Counted from the stretch's first letter, positions 45,972-55,073 are shown. The stretch is DNA of 64,000 nt from Ferruginibacter sp. (GCA_013141435.1 JABFQZ010000003.1:1-64000), one strand, 5' to 3'. The notes: generated from the sequence alone by a model not told the origin. A program made the numbers and translations.

Positions 45972-46646
45972 ATGGCATTTCCACCAAGGCCGCCTCGGGG
46001 AGCGTTTAATCCTCGTTTTAAGAAAGAGCAACAACAAGAGCATCGTACCAACCATATGATAAAAGCGCCAGATGTGCGTTTGGTTGGCGAAAACATTGTA
46101 CCAGGTATTTATTCGCTTTTTGAAGCCAATGGTTTTGCAAAAGAGCAAGGATTAGATTTGGTAGAAATATCGCCTGGGGCTACACCTCCTGTATGTAGAA
46201 TTATTGACTACAATAAATTTTTGTACGAAGAAAAAAAGAAGAAAAAAGAAATGAAGGCTAAGGCCAAAACGAGTGAAGTAAAAGAAATTCGTTTTACGCC
46301 AAATACCGATGATCATGATTTTGATTTTAAAGTAAAACATGCCGAAAAGTTTTTGGAAGATGGAAATAAAGTAAAAGCACACGTACAATTTAAAGGTCGT
46401 GCAATTATGTTTAAAGAAAGGGGGGAGCTTTTACTTTTAAAATTTGCCGATAAACTTAAAGATGTAAGTGCCTTAGAAGGCTTACCAAAACTAGAAGGTA
46501 AAAGAATGCAAGTAATGCTTTCGCCAAGAATTATTAAGAAAAAATCGGGCAACGAATTAGGCAAATTACATAAAGATAAACCAGCCGATGATGTGGTTTT
46601 AGATAAACCAACTGAAGAAACTTCAGCATTGCCAAATGTTGAATAG
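45972..46646 (+). CDS. infC: Translation initiation factor IF-3
   Basis: A 224-residue factor that binds the 30S subunit and checks the start codon. The N-terminal domain includes DVRLVGENI, LDLVEISPGATPPVCRIIDYNKFLYEEKKKKKE (~68-100), the linker is Lys-rich, and the C-terminal domain has KEIRFTPNTDDHDFDFKVKHAEKFLEDGNKV (~108-140). It is longer than E. coli IF-3 (180): an N-terminal Pro/Arg/Gln-rich extension and an acidic C-terminal tail flank the core. It starts with ATG, not the rare ATT of E. coli. rpmI-rplT, usually next, are elsewhere in the window. Confidence 0.95.
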   Translation: MAFPPRPPRGAFNPRFKKEQQQEHRTNHMIKAPDVRLVGENIVPGIYSLFEANGFAKEQGLDLVEISPGATPPVCRIIDYNKFLYEEKKKKKEMKAKAKTSEVKEIRFTPNTDDHDFDFKVKHAEKFLEDGNKVKAHVQFKGRAIMFKERGELLLLKFADKLKDVSALEGLPKLEGKRMQVMLSPRIIKKKSGNELGKLHKDKPADDVVLDKPTEETSALPNVE

Positions 46647-46667
46647 AAATAATAAGGTTAAAAAATA

Positions 46668-46700
46668 AAAAAGGTTGTCAATATGAACAACCTTTTTTTT
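46668..46700 (+). terminator. Terminator of infC
   Basis: Stem AAAAGGTTGT / ACAACCTTTT with loop CAATATGA, followed by a T run, 22 bp after the infC stop. Confidence 0.88.
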
Positions 46701-46767
46701 GTAAATAAAGGTATAATACTGAAAAATAGTTAATAAAATCTGACTATTTTATTAACTGAAAAAAGTT

Positions 46768-48009
46768 TTAAATATTGATATTATTAATAGTTGTTTCTTT
46801 AAATTTATTCAGCTCATTTAAGCATCCTTTCATAGCAACTATTTTTTCTATAACGGCTTCCACCATTGCATCGGGGCAGCTAGCGCCGCTGCTAATTAAT
46901 ATTTTTAAAGGTTTTTTTTCTGTTAAAAAATTGGTAGTTTCCACTTCGGTAGATGTGTGCAAATTGTAATGGAAAATTTTATTTTCATCAAATATTTTAT
47001 CTGCGCCATTTATAAAATATGTAGTTAATTTTTCTTCGCACAAATCTACCAAATGCGAAGTGTTGCTGCTATTATAGCCACCAACCACAATAGCAAAATC
47101 TGCTTCTTGCTCCAATAAGGCATACACTGCCGATTGGTTATCCAAAGTTGCATAACATAAAGTGTCTCTTGTGTCAGCAAATCTATCACCAATATTATTT
47201 TCTGTTAATTGATATTTTTCTTTCATCAATTCTTTAAAGTAATCAGCAATGGCTTGTGTATCGCTGGCCAACATGGTAGTTTGATTTATTACACCTATTC
47301 TTTGTAAGTCATTTTCTATATCATATCCAGCCGAGTATCTACCTGCAAATTCTGTATAAAATTGTGAGTTTTCTTTTTCGCCAGTTATGTATTTGCCTAG
47401 CTCTACTGCTTCTGCCATATTATTTACAATTACTGTAGGTGTTACATTTGCAGCATGCGAAAAAGTAGCTCTTGTTTCTTCATGTGTAGGTTTGCCATGT
47501 ACAATTATGGAGTAATTTTTTTTTGCAATTTGGTCTCCTCGGTTCCATACTTTTTCTACAAATGGGCAAGTGGTATTGTATTTTTTTGTAGAAATACCAA
47601 TTGCATTTATTTTTTCTTCTATCAATAAAGTAGTTCCAAAAGCTGGTATAATCACTACATCATCTGCAGTTAGCTCTTCAAATGGAATAAGCATTTTCCC
47701 TTTTGTGTCTTGTAAAAATTTTACGCCTCTTTCTTGCAAATCTGCATTTACTTGTGGGTTGTGTATCATTTCACTCAATAAAAAAATACGCTTGCCAGGG
47801 TTTTCATCAATGGTTTTAAAAGCAATTTCAATAGCATTTTCTACACCATAGCAAAATCCAAAATGCCTTGCCAAATATATTTGAATACAGCCCAAATCTA
47901 AAAGGGTGGGAGCAAAATCTTTTTTCATTTTATCATCTGCTCGTCTTTTATTTTTTATTGCTGTAATTAGCGGACTACGGTATGTAAATGGTATTGTAAA
48001 TTGTTTCAT
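46768..48009 (-). CDS. ispH: 4-hydroxy-3-methylbut-2-enyl diphosphate reductase
   Basis: A 413-residue iron-sulfur enzyme, the last step of the MEP isoprenoid pathway (HMBPP to IPP/DMAPP). The three cluster cysteines are in FGFCYGVENA, TCPFVEKVW and GASCPDA. HGKPTHEET and the TTMLAS region are the substrate-binding motifs. It is longer than E. coli IspH (316) through an N-terminal extension and insertions, typical for this phylum. I chose the ATG at 48009 over 48054 because a perfect promoter (-7 TACCTTTG at 48026-48033, -33 TTG at 48054-48056) lies between them. Confidence 0.94.
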   Translation of the reverse strand: MKQFTIPFTYRSPLITAIKNKRRADDKMKKDFAPTLLDLGCIQIYLARHFGFCYGVENAIEIAFKTIDENPGKRIFLLSEMIHNPQVNADLQERGVKFLQDTKGKMLIPFEELTADDVVIIPAFGTTLLIEEKINAIGISTKKYNTTCPFVEKVWNRGDQIAKKNYSIIVHGKPTHEETRATFSHAANVTPTVIVNNMAEAVELGKYITGEKENSQFYTEFAGRYSAGYDIENDLQRIGVINQTTMLASDTQAIADYFKELMKEKYQLTENNIGDRFADTRDTLCYATLDNQSAVYALLEQEADFAIVVGGYNSSNTSHLVDLCEEKLTTYFINGADKIFDENKIFHYNLHTSTEVETTNFLTEKKPLKILISSGASCPDAMVEAVIEKIVAMKGCLNELNKFKETTINNINI

Positions 48010-48025
48010 AAAAAATCTTATTTGG

Positions 48026-48056
48026 CAAAGGTACGTTTTAACGTAAATTGCCACAA
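48026..48056 (-). promoter_or_regulatory. Promoter of ispH
   Basis: On the minus strand a -33 TTG (48054-48056) and a -7 TACCTTTG (48026-48033) are 20 bp apart, the canonical Bacteroidota spacing. The transcript would start near 48019, giving a ~10-nt leader. This is the best-formed promoter in the window and fixes the ispH start. Confidence 0.8.
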
Positions 48057-48081
48057 TACTTTACAATTAATTTATTACTTC

Positions 48082-49371
48082 ATGCACAATAGTATTTTTT
48101 CGGTTCCATCTTTTTTACCATCTAGCAATATTTATGCAGTTAATATTAGGCAATATACTACCGAAGGTACTTTTGTGGCTTTTGCCAATCATTTACCAAG
48201 GTTAAAAAGTATGGGTGTACAAATTTTGTGGTTTATGCCTATTTACCCTATTGGTAAACTAAACAGAAAAGGCTCACTTGGTAGTTATTATTCTATTCAA
48301 AATTTTGAAACCGTAAATCCTGAATTTGGAACGAAAGACGATTTTTTACAATTGGTAAAAACTGCTCATTCTTTAGGTTTTAAAATTATTTTAGACTGGG
48401 TTGCAAACCATGCTGCTTGGGATAATGTGTGGGCAATTTCTAATCCTAATTATTTTATAAAAGATGATAACAATAATTTTGTATCGCCTTACGATTGGAC
48501 AGATGTAATACAAATAAACCATAAAAATATTGACCAACAGCAGGCAATGATGCAAGCCATGCAATATTGGGTTTTAAATTTTGGTATAGATGGCTTTAGA
48601 GCCGACCTTGCACACCTTACTCCATTACAATTTTGGATAGATGCAAGGCGTACTTTAGCCGCTGTAAAAAACGATTTGATATGGCTTGCCGAAACTGAAG
48701 AAATAAATTACCACCAAGCTTTTGATATTTCGTTTACATGGCAGTGGATGCATGCCATTGAAGAATTTGTAAAAAAGCAAAAATCGTTGTACGATTGTGT
48801 AAATATCCTTAAAGCAAACAAAAATAATTTTCCTGCTAATGCATTGCGCATGTTTTTTACCAGCAACCACGACGAAAACTCTTGGAGTGGAACAGAGTAT
48901 GAAAAGTATGGCATTTTTGCAAAAGCACTAGCTGTTTTTTCTTGCACATATTTAAGTGTACCTCTTATATATAGTGGGCAAGAGCTACCAAATACAAAGC
49001 GATTGCAATTTTTTGAAAAAGATACAATTGCATGGAATGAAAATATAGAACTTTTCGATTTTTATAAAACTTTATATGCTTTAAGGCAAAGAAATAATAA
49101 AATTTACAACTCTACCAATACAAGTATTCACTTTTTTGAAAATTATTTGCATAAAAATATTTTCATTTTTCAACTGAAAAATGAAAAATGCGAAATAGTA
49201 GTTTTTTTAAATTTCAATGATAGTTATATTTCAGAAAATATTGAAATAAATGTATTTGAAACTGTGTATAAAAATTTATTTTCCGACAAATTTGAAATTG
49301 TAGATACACACTACAGTTTGGGTTTAGAAGCTGCAAGCTATTGTGTATTAGAAAAAATTAATACAACATAA
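48082..49371 (+). CDS. GH13 alpha-amylase family glycoside hydrolase
   Basis: A 429-residue (beta/alpha)8-barrel enzyme, without a signal peptide, so probably cytoplasmic and acting on maltodextrins or glycogen. Catalytic residues are Asp175 (nucleophile, GFRADLAHL), Glu204 (acid/base, WLAETEE) and Asp264 (NHDEN). LKSMGVQILWFMPIYPIG and LDWVANHAAWD are the first two GH13 conserved regions. I start at ATG 48082 because the frame's upstream ATG at 48001 lies inside the ispH coding region, and VNIRQYT, where the barrel begins, follows directly. Subfamily cannot be told; it could be an amylase, neopullulanase-like or a transferase. Confidence 0.88.
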   Translation: MHNSIFSVPSFLPSSNIYAVNIRQYTTEGTFVAFANHLPRLKSMGVQILWFMPIYPIGKLNRKGSLGSYYSIQNFETVNPEFGTKDDFLQLVKTAHSLGFKIILDWVANHAAWDNVWAISNPNYFIKDDNNNFVSPYDWTDVIQINHKNIDQQQAMMQAMQYWVLNFGIDGFRADLAHLTPLQFWIDARRTLAAVKNDLIWLAETEEINYHQAFDISFTWQWMHAIEEFVKKQKSLYDCVNILKANKNNFPANALRMFFTSNHDENSWSGTEYEKYGIFAKALAVFSCTYLSVPLIYSGQELPNTKRLQFFEKDTIAWNENIELFDFYKTLYALRQRNNKIYNSTNTSIHFFENYLHKNIFIFQLKNEKCEIVVFLNFNDSYISENIEINVFETVYKNLFSDKFEIVDTHYSLGLEAASYCVLEKINTT

Positions 49372-49409
49372 TTTTTTTACGTTAGCTCTTCAATGGATTT
49401 TTATTATTG

Positions 49410-49417
49410 TATTTTTG
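49410..49417 (+). promoter_or_regulatory. -7 box of the methyltransferase gene
   Basis: TATTTTTG, exact TAnnTTTG, followed by CGGTAT. The transcript would start near 49424, so the ATG at 49436 is the start rather than the upstream TTG at 49415. Confidence 0.6.
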
Positions 49418-49435
49418 CGGTATAATATTGTTTTA

Positions 49436-50326
49436 ATGATTACATACACTCAGTGCCCAGTTTGCAAAAGCAAAAGTTTTTCTTCTTTTTTTTCGGCTAA
49501 TGACTACACAGTATCTCATGAACTTTTTGAGATATTGAAATGCAATACTTGCACACATTTATTTACTCAAAATATACCTGAGCAAAACAAAATTGGAAAA
49601 TATTATCAATCTGCAAACTATGTATCGCACAGCAATACGCAAGTAGGTTTTGTAAATAAATTGTACCATGCTGTACGTACTTATACACTTACAGCAAAGA
49701 AAAACTTTTTGCAAACTATTACAAAAAAACAACAAGGCAAATTGCTCGATATTGGTTGTGGTACAGGAGCTTTTTTAAATACAATGAAGCTTGCAGGGTG
49801 GGAGTGTACTGGGCTTGAGCCAGATAATGCTACAAGGCAAAAAGCTTTTGAATTATACAATTTAAACCCATTGCCATCGCATGAAATATTTAATTTGCCT
49901 TACAATACCTACGATGCTATAACCATGTGGCATGTACTAGAGCATGTGCACCAATTACATGAGTATTTGAAGCAATTAAAAAATATGATAAAAAATGAGG
50001 GCAAAATTTTTATTGCTGTACCTAATTATACTAGTTATGATGCCCATTATTATGGCAAACACTGGGCAGCTTATGATGTGCCTAGGCATTTGTATCATTT
50101 TTCGCCAATGAGTATGAAAACTTTAGTAGAGCAACATGGCTTAACTATAAAAAAAATTGAGCCAATGTGGTTCGATAGTTTTTATGTAAGTATGCTTAGC
50201 CAACAGTATAAATGTGGTAAAGGAAATATTATTAAAGCCTTTTTTATAGGATTAATATCTAATATAAAAACAATAATAAATAAAGAAAAATGTAGTTCGT
50301 TGATTTATGTAATTCAAAAAAATTAA
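49436..50326 (+). CDS. Class I SAM-dependent methyltransferase with zinc ribbon
   Basis: A 296-residue methyltransferase. The N-terminus has a zinc-binding pattern CPVCKSK...CNTCTHLF (~7-42). The SAM-binding motif I is LLDIGCGTGAFL near 102-113, motif II GLEPD near 124, and WHVLEHVHQLHEYL near 165 follows. The C-terminal part after AAYDVPRHLYHFSP resembles Methyltransf_23 enzymes of sugar or lipid modification. The acceptor is unknown. Its stop overlaps the convergent glutaminyl cyclase stop by 4 bp. Confidence 0.85.
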   Translation: MITYTQCPVCKSKSFSSFFSANDYTVSHELFEILKCNTCTHLFTQNIPEQNKIGKYYQSANYVSHSNTQVGFVNKLYHAVRTYTLTAKKNFLQTITKKQQGKLLDIGCGTGAFLNTMKLAGWECTGLEPDNATRQKAFELYNLNPLPSHEIFNLPYNTYDAITMWHVLEHVHQLHEYLKQLKNMIKNEGKIFIAVPNYTSYDAHYYGKHWAAYDVPRHLYHFSPMSMKTLVEQHGLTIKKIEPMWFDSFYVSMLSQQYKCGKGNIIKAFFIGLISNIKTIINKEKCSSLIYVIQKN

Positions 50327-51132
50327 TTTACTCTAATTTCAAACATCTTTGGCCATCTTTTGCCAGTTACAAAAAATGTTTTTGCAGTGCTATCATAAGC
50401 AATACCGTTAAATACTTCGGCTCTTGTGCCTAATCTATCCATTGGGTCTAAAAGTTTATCGAAATTCATTTTACCCACAATAGCACCAGTTTGAGGGTCA
50501 ATTTTTATAATATCGTTGGTTTCGTAAATATTGCCCCACACAAAACCATTTACATACTCCAATTCGTTTACACTATCTACTGGTCCAGCATTATCATGTA
50601 TGTGCACAGTGTTTTTTATAGCAAATGTTTCGGGGTTTACAAAATACAAATCGCTACCGCCAGTAGTTAAAATTAAATCGGTACCATTATTTGTTAAGCC
50701 CCAGCCATCGTAAGGCCAAGTAAATTTTTTAATAACTTTTGTAATATCTTTTACATCATACACAAACACATCATGTGTTTGCCATGTTAGTTGATACAAT
50801 TTTCCATTTAATATGGTAATACCTTCGGCAAATGTAGTGGCAGTACCCATTTTATTTTTCTTTTCTATTTTGCCTGTTTTTGCATCTCCTAATTGTAATA
50901 CAGAATTTGCAAAATCTCCTCCGCTTTCGTACAATTTTCCATTGTAAAATTCTAACCCTTCGGTATAGCTTGCTGTGTCATGTGGGTATTGGGCTATAAT
51001 TGTGTAAGGTATTATTTTTACAGCAGTAGTTGTACTAGTAGAAATAGTGTTAGGTACTTCTTTTATTTTATCATCATCATTGCAAGAAATAAATAAAAAA
51101 ACTACTAAAGTAAATGGTAATATATTTTTCAT
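50323..51132 (-). CDS. Glutaminyl-peptide cyclotransferase (lipoprotein)
   Basis: A 269-residue beta-propeller enzyme of the plant/bacterial glutamine cyclotransferase family, which turns N-terminal Gln into pyroglutamate. A lipoprotein signal ends FISC with Cys17. The diagnostic motifs are YPHDTASYTEGLEF near 49-62, YESGGDFANS near 69 and DPMDRLGTRAEVFNGIAYD near 225-243. In Bacteroidota many secreted proteins start with Gln after signal cleavage, so a periplasmic or outer-membrane cyclase is expected to modify them. Confidence 0.9.
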   Translation of the reverse strand: MKNILPFTLVVFLFISCNDDDKIKEVPNTISTSTTTAVKIIPYTIIAQYPHDTASYTEGLEFYNGKLYESGGDFANSVLQLGDAKTGKIEKKNKMGTATTFAEGITILNGKLYQLTWQTHDVFVYDVKDITKVIKKFTWPYDGWGLTNNGTDLILTTGGSDLYFVNPETFAIKNTVHIHDNAGPVDSVNELEYVNGFVWGNIYETNDIIKIDPQTGAIVGKMNFDKLLDPMDRLGTRAEVFNGIAYDSTAKTFFVTGKRWPKMFEIRVN

Positions 51133-51183
51133 TTTTATTTTTTAATAACACAAAATTAGGATACAATATTTGTAACTAAAATT

Positions 51184-52296
51184 TTATGAAATAGTTTTTG
51201 CATAATTAACATTTCTTTCTTTTAAATATTGCATTACATATTTAAAACAATTTTCATCTTTGCCTACCAATTCTGGCGGAAAAACCCCTTTGTGTGTAAA
51301 GATATTATTAGCAATTAAATTGGCAAATGCATTGCAGGCATAACCTGTTGTACGGCTCATAGATGCTGTTTGTGTAGCCACATCATATTCATCATACAAT
51401 AAATATTCAATAGTTTTACCTTCGCCTTTTATAATTATTTTCATAATTGTAAATTCAGCTTCGCCATCTTTTTGCTTCCATTGGTCAAATAAAATTGCAG
51501 TAGTTAGATCCAACGGTCGTATTGTTTTTCCTTTTACGTTAATTTCATTTTCGCTAAAAAAACCTGCTTGTTGCAATGATTGTATTAATGCAATATGCCC
51601 AGGATAACGAAGCGTTTTCTCTTTCATATTGGGTATATTTTTCATGGTATATAAGATACTACGAAGCCCATCAGTATTAAAAGATTCTAAAGTGCCTGCA
51701 TATTCAAAGTTTAGCAATTCAGCATCGCTAAGTGCAGGTTTTGTAACTAAATGCCCATTCTCTACATACCTTGCTGGTCTTGTGTATTCTTCTATTACAT
51801 CTATTGGCGAAAAAGGTGCTTTGTATTCAAAAGGTTTTACCCTCACTTTTGGCAAACCACCAACCATACAATCAAAACTATCTATTTTTAGTTGTGCATT
51901 GTGGTAGCCCAATATTAAATTACTCATGCCAGGTGCTACACCACAATCTATTATTGCAGTTACATTTTTTTGTTTAGCAAGTGCATTTAATTGTAAACCG
52001 TCTTCGGAAAAAAAAGAAATATCGGCTACATTTTTGCCAATTTTTATTACTGTTTCTAAAGTTTTAAAACCCATAAAACCTGGTACTGCACACACTATTA
52101 AATTAAAAGATGCAAGCATTTTTTCGTAATTATCATAATCCAATAAATTTGCTATAACACATTGTACATTTGTGTTTAGCTTTAATATTGCTAAATTACT
52201 TTCACTAATATCGAAAGATGTAACTTCAAATTTTTTTGATAAATCGGTAGCTATTGTTCTGCCAACCATACCTGCACCTAAAACTGCTATTTTCAT
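51184..52296 (-). CDS. Saccharopine dehydrogenase family oxidoreductase
   Basis: A 370-residue NAD(P)-dependent enzyme. The N-terminal Rossmann fold is clear (MKIAVLGAGMVGRTIATDL). The catalytic/substrate region has DCGVAPGMSNLILGYH near 127-142 and the C-terminal part matches saccharopine dehydrogenase / lysine 6-dehydrogenase (KGVFPPELVGKDENCFKYVMQYLKERN near the end). The substrate may be saccharopine, lysine or a carboxyspermidine-like compound; I cannot decide. Transcribed opposite to its right neighbour's regulatory junk repeat and alone. Confidence 0.82.
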   Translation of the reverse strand: MKIAVLGAGMVGRTIATDLSKKFEVTSFDISESNLAILKLNTNVQCVIANLLDYDNYEKMLASFNLIVCAVPGFMGFKTLETVIKIGKNVADISFFSEDGLQLNALAKQKNVTAIIDCGVAPGMSNLILGYHNAQLKIDSFDCMVGGLPKVRVKPFEYKAPFSPIDVIEEYTRPARYVENGHLVTKPALSDAELLNFEYAGTLESFNTDGLRSILYTMKNIPNMKEKTLRYPGHIALIQSLQQAGFFSENEINVKGKTIRPLDLTTAILFDQWKQKDGEAEFTIMKIIIKGEGKTIEYLLYDEYDVATQTASMSRTTGYACNAFANLIANNIFTHKGVFPPELVGKDENCFKYVMQYLKERNVNYAKTIS

Positions 52297-52385
52297 TTTT
52301 TATTTTTAGAATTTTATACAAAGAAACAATGGATATTACGACAAAAAATGTTTTTTTTGTACAAAGTTCAATGTTCAAAAAACTT

Positions 52386-52427
52386 CTCAATACTCATATC
52401 TCAATACTACCATCTCAATTCATCATC
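52386..52427. repeat. Three 14-bp tandem repeats at the recN 3' end
   Basis: CTCAATACTCATAT, CTCAATACTACCAT and CTCAATTCATCATC follow each other with a period of 14 bp. The third copy overlaps the recN stop codon and last codons. Such 'ctcaatact' strings appear, from memory, in the intergenic DNA of related genomes. Confidence 0.6.
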
Positions 52428-54067
52428 TCCTTTGCATTTTCAATAGCTGCAGCTGTAGGTTTTTCGCCACCAAGCATTTGTGCTATGGCAACAATTCTTT
52501 CGTTATTGTTTAGCAACCTTACCGATGTTTGTATGCTATCTTTTACAATTTCTTTAAATACAAAGTAATGAGCATCGGCTTTTGCAGCTATTTGTGGTTG
52601 GTGCGATATTACTATCAATTGGTGGCTTGCCGATAAGTTTTTCATTATTATACCAACTTGTTTTGCTGCTTCGCCACTTATGCCAGTATCTATTTCGTCG
52701 AATATTAATACTGGTAATTGTAGTTTTTGGGCAACTAACGATTTTACTGAAAGCATTAGTCTGCTTAACTCTCCGCCACTTGCTACTTTGTGCAATGGTT
52801 CAAACCTATTACTTTTATTGGCATCAAACAAAAAGTTTATTTCATCAAACCCTGTTTGAGAAATTGCAATAGGTTTAATTTCTACCTTTATTTGTGCATT
52901 GGGCATGCCTACTTGTATAAGCAATGCATTTACTTTTTGTACAAATGGTTTTATTTGAGCAATTCTATTTGTACTAATTGTAGCCGCAATTTTATTAGCT
53001 TCTTCAAACAATACTGTATTTTCTTTTTCTAATTTTTCTATGGTTGCTGTAATATTAAATACGGCATCTAGTTTTTGTTGTAGAGTTTCTTGTATTTCTA
53101 AAAGTTGAGCGGTATTTACAACTCCATGTTTTTTTTGCAATGTATAACCAGCCGAAATCCTATCGTTTACTGTATTTATTCGCTCTGCATCATAAATAAT
53201 ATTATCGTCTATGGTTTCTAATTCGTTGGCTATGTCTTGTATTTCTACTTGGGCACTTTGCAATCTTTTTTGTAATTCTTCTATATTTACATGGTACTCT
53301 TTTAACCCATTTAGTTTTTGAGCAAATGCTTTTAAATTTTGTACAATTGGTTCTTCGCTATTTATAAGTGGCGTGTATATATTGCTTAATTGTATTTTAA
53401 TATTTTCGGCATTGGTAAGTAATTTTATTTCGGCATCTAAATTTTCTAACTCATTTGGTTGTAAATTTATTTCGTTAAATTCGTTCAATAAAAAAGTATT
53501 ATAATCTGCTTCTTTATTGGCATTGGCTTGTATATTTTTAAGTTTTTCTAATTCGTTTTTTGCTTGGGTATATTTAGCAAAGGTAAATTTTAATTGTGCC
53601 AACAAGTTTCCATTATCTGCTAAGGCATCTAACACTTCTTTCTGAAAATTTTCGGTACTTATTTCTTGTGTATCAAACTGTCTATGTAAATCTACTAAGT
53701 TATGAGCTAGTTCTTTTAGCTGTGTAAGGCTTACTGGTGTATCGTTTACAAAACTTCTACTTTTTCCGTTGGCAGCAATTTCTCTTCGTATTATTATTTC
53801 CGATTCGGTATCTAAATCATTAGCAATAAAAAAAATATTTACAGCATCGTTATTTTTTATTAAAAATGTAGCTTCTACTATGCATTTTTTTTCTTTGTTT
53901 TTTAGTACAGCTATATCGGCACGCTTGCCAAGCACTAGGTCTAATGCACCCATTAGTATGCTTTTGCCTGCACCTGTTTCGCCAGTTATTATATTTAAGT
54001 TATGCGAAAATTGAATAACCAATTCATCGATAATGGCATAGTTTTGTATTCGTAATTTTTGTATCAT
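52415..54067 (-). CDS. recN: DNA repair protein RecN
   Basis: A 550-residue SMC-like ATPase of recombinational double-strand-break repair. Walker A GETGAGKS lies near 29-36 with MIQKLRIQNYAIIDELVIQF as the typical start. Coiled coils run from ~150 to ~370. The C-terminal half has the ABC signature ASGGELSRLMLSVK near 420-433 and Walker B PVLIFDEIDTGISG near 441-454. Length is as usual. The C-terminal codons merge with a tandem repeat. Its promoter is not clear. Confidence 0.95.
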   Translation of the reverse strand: MIQKLRIQNYAIIDELVIQFSHNLNIITGETGAGKSILMGALDLVLGKRADIAVLKNKEKKCIVEATFLIKNNDAVNIFFIANDLDTESEIIIRREIAANGKSRSFVNDTPVSLTQLKELAHNLVDLHRQFDTQEISTENFQKEVLDALADNGNLLAQLKFTFAKYTQAKNELEKLKNIQANANKEADYNTFLLNEFNEINLQPNELENLDAEIKLLTNAENIKIQLSNIYTPLINSEEPIVQNLKAFAQKLNGLKEYHVNIEELQKRLQSAQVEIQDIANELETIDDNIIYDAERINTVNDRISAGYTLQKKHGVVNTAQLLEIQETLQQKLDAVFNITATIEKLEKENTVLFEEANKIAATISTNRIAQIKPFVQKVNALLIQVGMPNAQIKVEIKPIAISQTGFDEINFLFDANKSNRFEPLHKVASGGELSRLMLSVKSLVAQKLQLPVLIFDEIDTGISGEAAKQVGIIMKNLSASHQLIVISHQPQIAAKADAHYFVFKEIVKDSIQTSVRLLNNNERIVAIAQMLGGEKPTAAAIENAKEMMN

Positions 54068-54217
54068 AATTGGTATGCAATGTAATAAAATTAAAAATAA
54101 TTTTCTATTTTGTTTGTCGTTTTTAATAGCAAAATGATATAATATAAAATGTAGCAGATGTTTTTACAATCCAGCAAAATCGTATTTTTAAATTTTGGCA
54201 GTATAATTAAAGCTGAT

Positions 54218-54338
54218 AATAGCTATAATGCCGAAAGGCTGGCGGATAGTAGTGAAAAGCCCGCAATGAGGAACGAATGAGGACTTGTAACGGAAAGCCG
54301 CAGCAAATGCTGCCAAAAGTTATATAGCTAACAGCCCC
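54218..54338 (+). repeat. Structured intergenic element, copy B
   Basis: GC-rich block before trmH. Stems: TAGCTATA (54220-54227) with TATAGCTA (54323-54330); GCCGAAAGGC tetraloop hairpin (54230-54239); GCTG(G)CGG (54238-54245) with CCGCAGC (54298-54304); CAGCAAATGCTG (54301-54312). The position-equivalent outer stem in copy A is TAGAGG/CCTCTA, so bases differ but pairing is kept. Shared words with copy A include GAGG, AGCC...CAAATGCTG, AAAAG and AACAGCCCC/AACTGCCCC. Confidence 0.6.
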
Positions 54339-54346
54339 AAATTTTT

Positions 54347-54354
54347 TATCTTTG
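54347..54354 (+). promoter_or_regulatory. -7 box of trmH
   Basis: TATCTTTG, exact TAnnTTTG, only 4 bp before the ATG at 54359. If used, the mRNA would be leaderless or nearly so. The protein start is well supported by alignment to known TrmH, so a later start is unlikely. Confidence 0.6.
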
Positions 54355-54358
54355 TAGT

Positions 54359-55018
54359 ATGACACCTGAACGAACTGAAAGAATAAATGATGTGCTTGCT
54401 AAGCGGCAAACTGGGCTTACTGTTGTGTTAGAAAACGTAAGCGACCCTCATAATATATCGGCTGTAATGCGCACTTGCGATGCAGTTGGCATACAAGATA
54501 TTTATATTTTGAATACTAAAATTGGTGCACATGAAGTGTGGAGTGCCAAGGCTAGTAGTAGTGCTATGAATTGGCTTACGGTGCATCAATTTTCAAATTT
54601 GGAAGCATGTTTTTTAGCGTTAAGAAAAAACTTTGAAAAAATTTATACTACTCATTTAAGTACCGATGCTGTTGGTTTGTATGAGCTTAATCTTACCGAA
54701 AAAGTGGCGCTTGTTTTTGGTAATGAGCATGATGGTTGTAGTGATGAAATTATAGCATTGGCCGATGGAAATTTTATTATACCACAGGTAGGAATGATAA
54801 AATCGTTGAACATTTCGGTGGCTTGTGCAGTGAGTGTGTATGAGGCTTATAGACAAAAAAATAACGCAGGGCATTACAAAAAAATACAACTTGATAATGA
54901 AACTGTAAATGGGTTAATGAAAAAATGGGATGTGCCAAAATTTGAAAAAAGGGCTGTGGCTAAAGAGCAGCGAAAAATAAGGCATGAAGCTCAAAAACTG
55001 AATGCAAAGAAAAGTTAG
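54359..55018 (+). CDS. trmH: tRNA (Gm18) 2'-O-methyltransferase, TrmH type
   Basis: A 219-residue SPOUT (knotted) methyltransferase that 2'-O-methylates G18 in the tRNA D-loop. The N-terminus TPERTERINDVLAKRQTGLTVVLENVSDPHNISAVMRTCDA aligns with E. coli TrmH from its first residues. Motif 2 VALVFGNEHDGCSDEI (~115-130) and motif 3 IIPQVGMIKSLNISVACAVSVYEA (~139-162) form the SAM-binding knot. It ends in a Lys/Arg-rich tail. The gene is preceded by the structured element B and followed by a bidirectional terminator. Confidence 0.93.
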   Translation: MTPERTERINDVLAKRQTGLTVVLENVSDPHNISAVMRTCDAVGIQDIYILNTKIGAHEVWSAKASSSAMNWLTVHQFSNLEACFLALRKNFEKIYTTHLSTDAVGLYELNLTEKVALVFGNEHDGCSDEIIALADGNFIIPQVGMIKSLNISVACAVSVYEAYRQKNNAGHYKKIQLDNETVNGLMKKWDVPKFEKRAVAKEQRKIRHEAQKLNAKKS

Positions 55019-55021
55019 CTA

Positions 55022-55064
55022 AAAAAAAGGCTGTCTCATAATTTTGAGGCAGCCTTTTTGTAAA
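55022..55064 (+). terminator. Bidirectional terminator between trmH and the EF-hand gene
   Basis: Stem AAGGCTGTCTC / GAGGCAGCCTT (one G-U) with loop ATAATTTT, A run before and T run after, so it works for both convergent genes. Confidence 0.85.
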
Positions 55065-55073
55065 TTTATATTA

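Noticed and set aside
48010..48054. Upstream ATG of ispH (48054) as the true start
   Set aside because: The well-formed promoter lies between it and the ATG at 48009, so it would not be transcribed.
48001..48081. Upstream start of the GH13 gene at 48001
   Set aside because: It overlaps the ispH coding start on the other strand and adds 27 residues unlike the family; the ATG at 48082 is better.
52300..52568. Small plus-strand frame overlapping the recN 3' end
   Set aside because: It is antisense to recN for most of its length and reads the junk tandem repeat; no homology or promoter.
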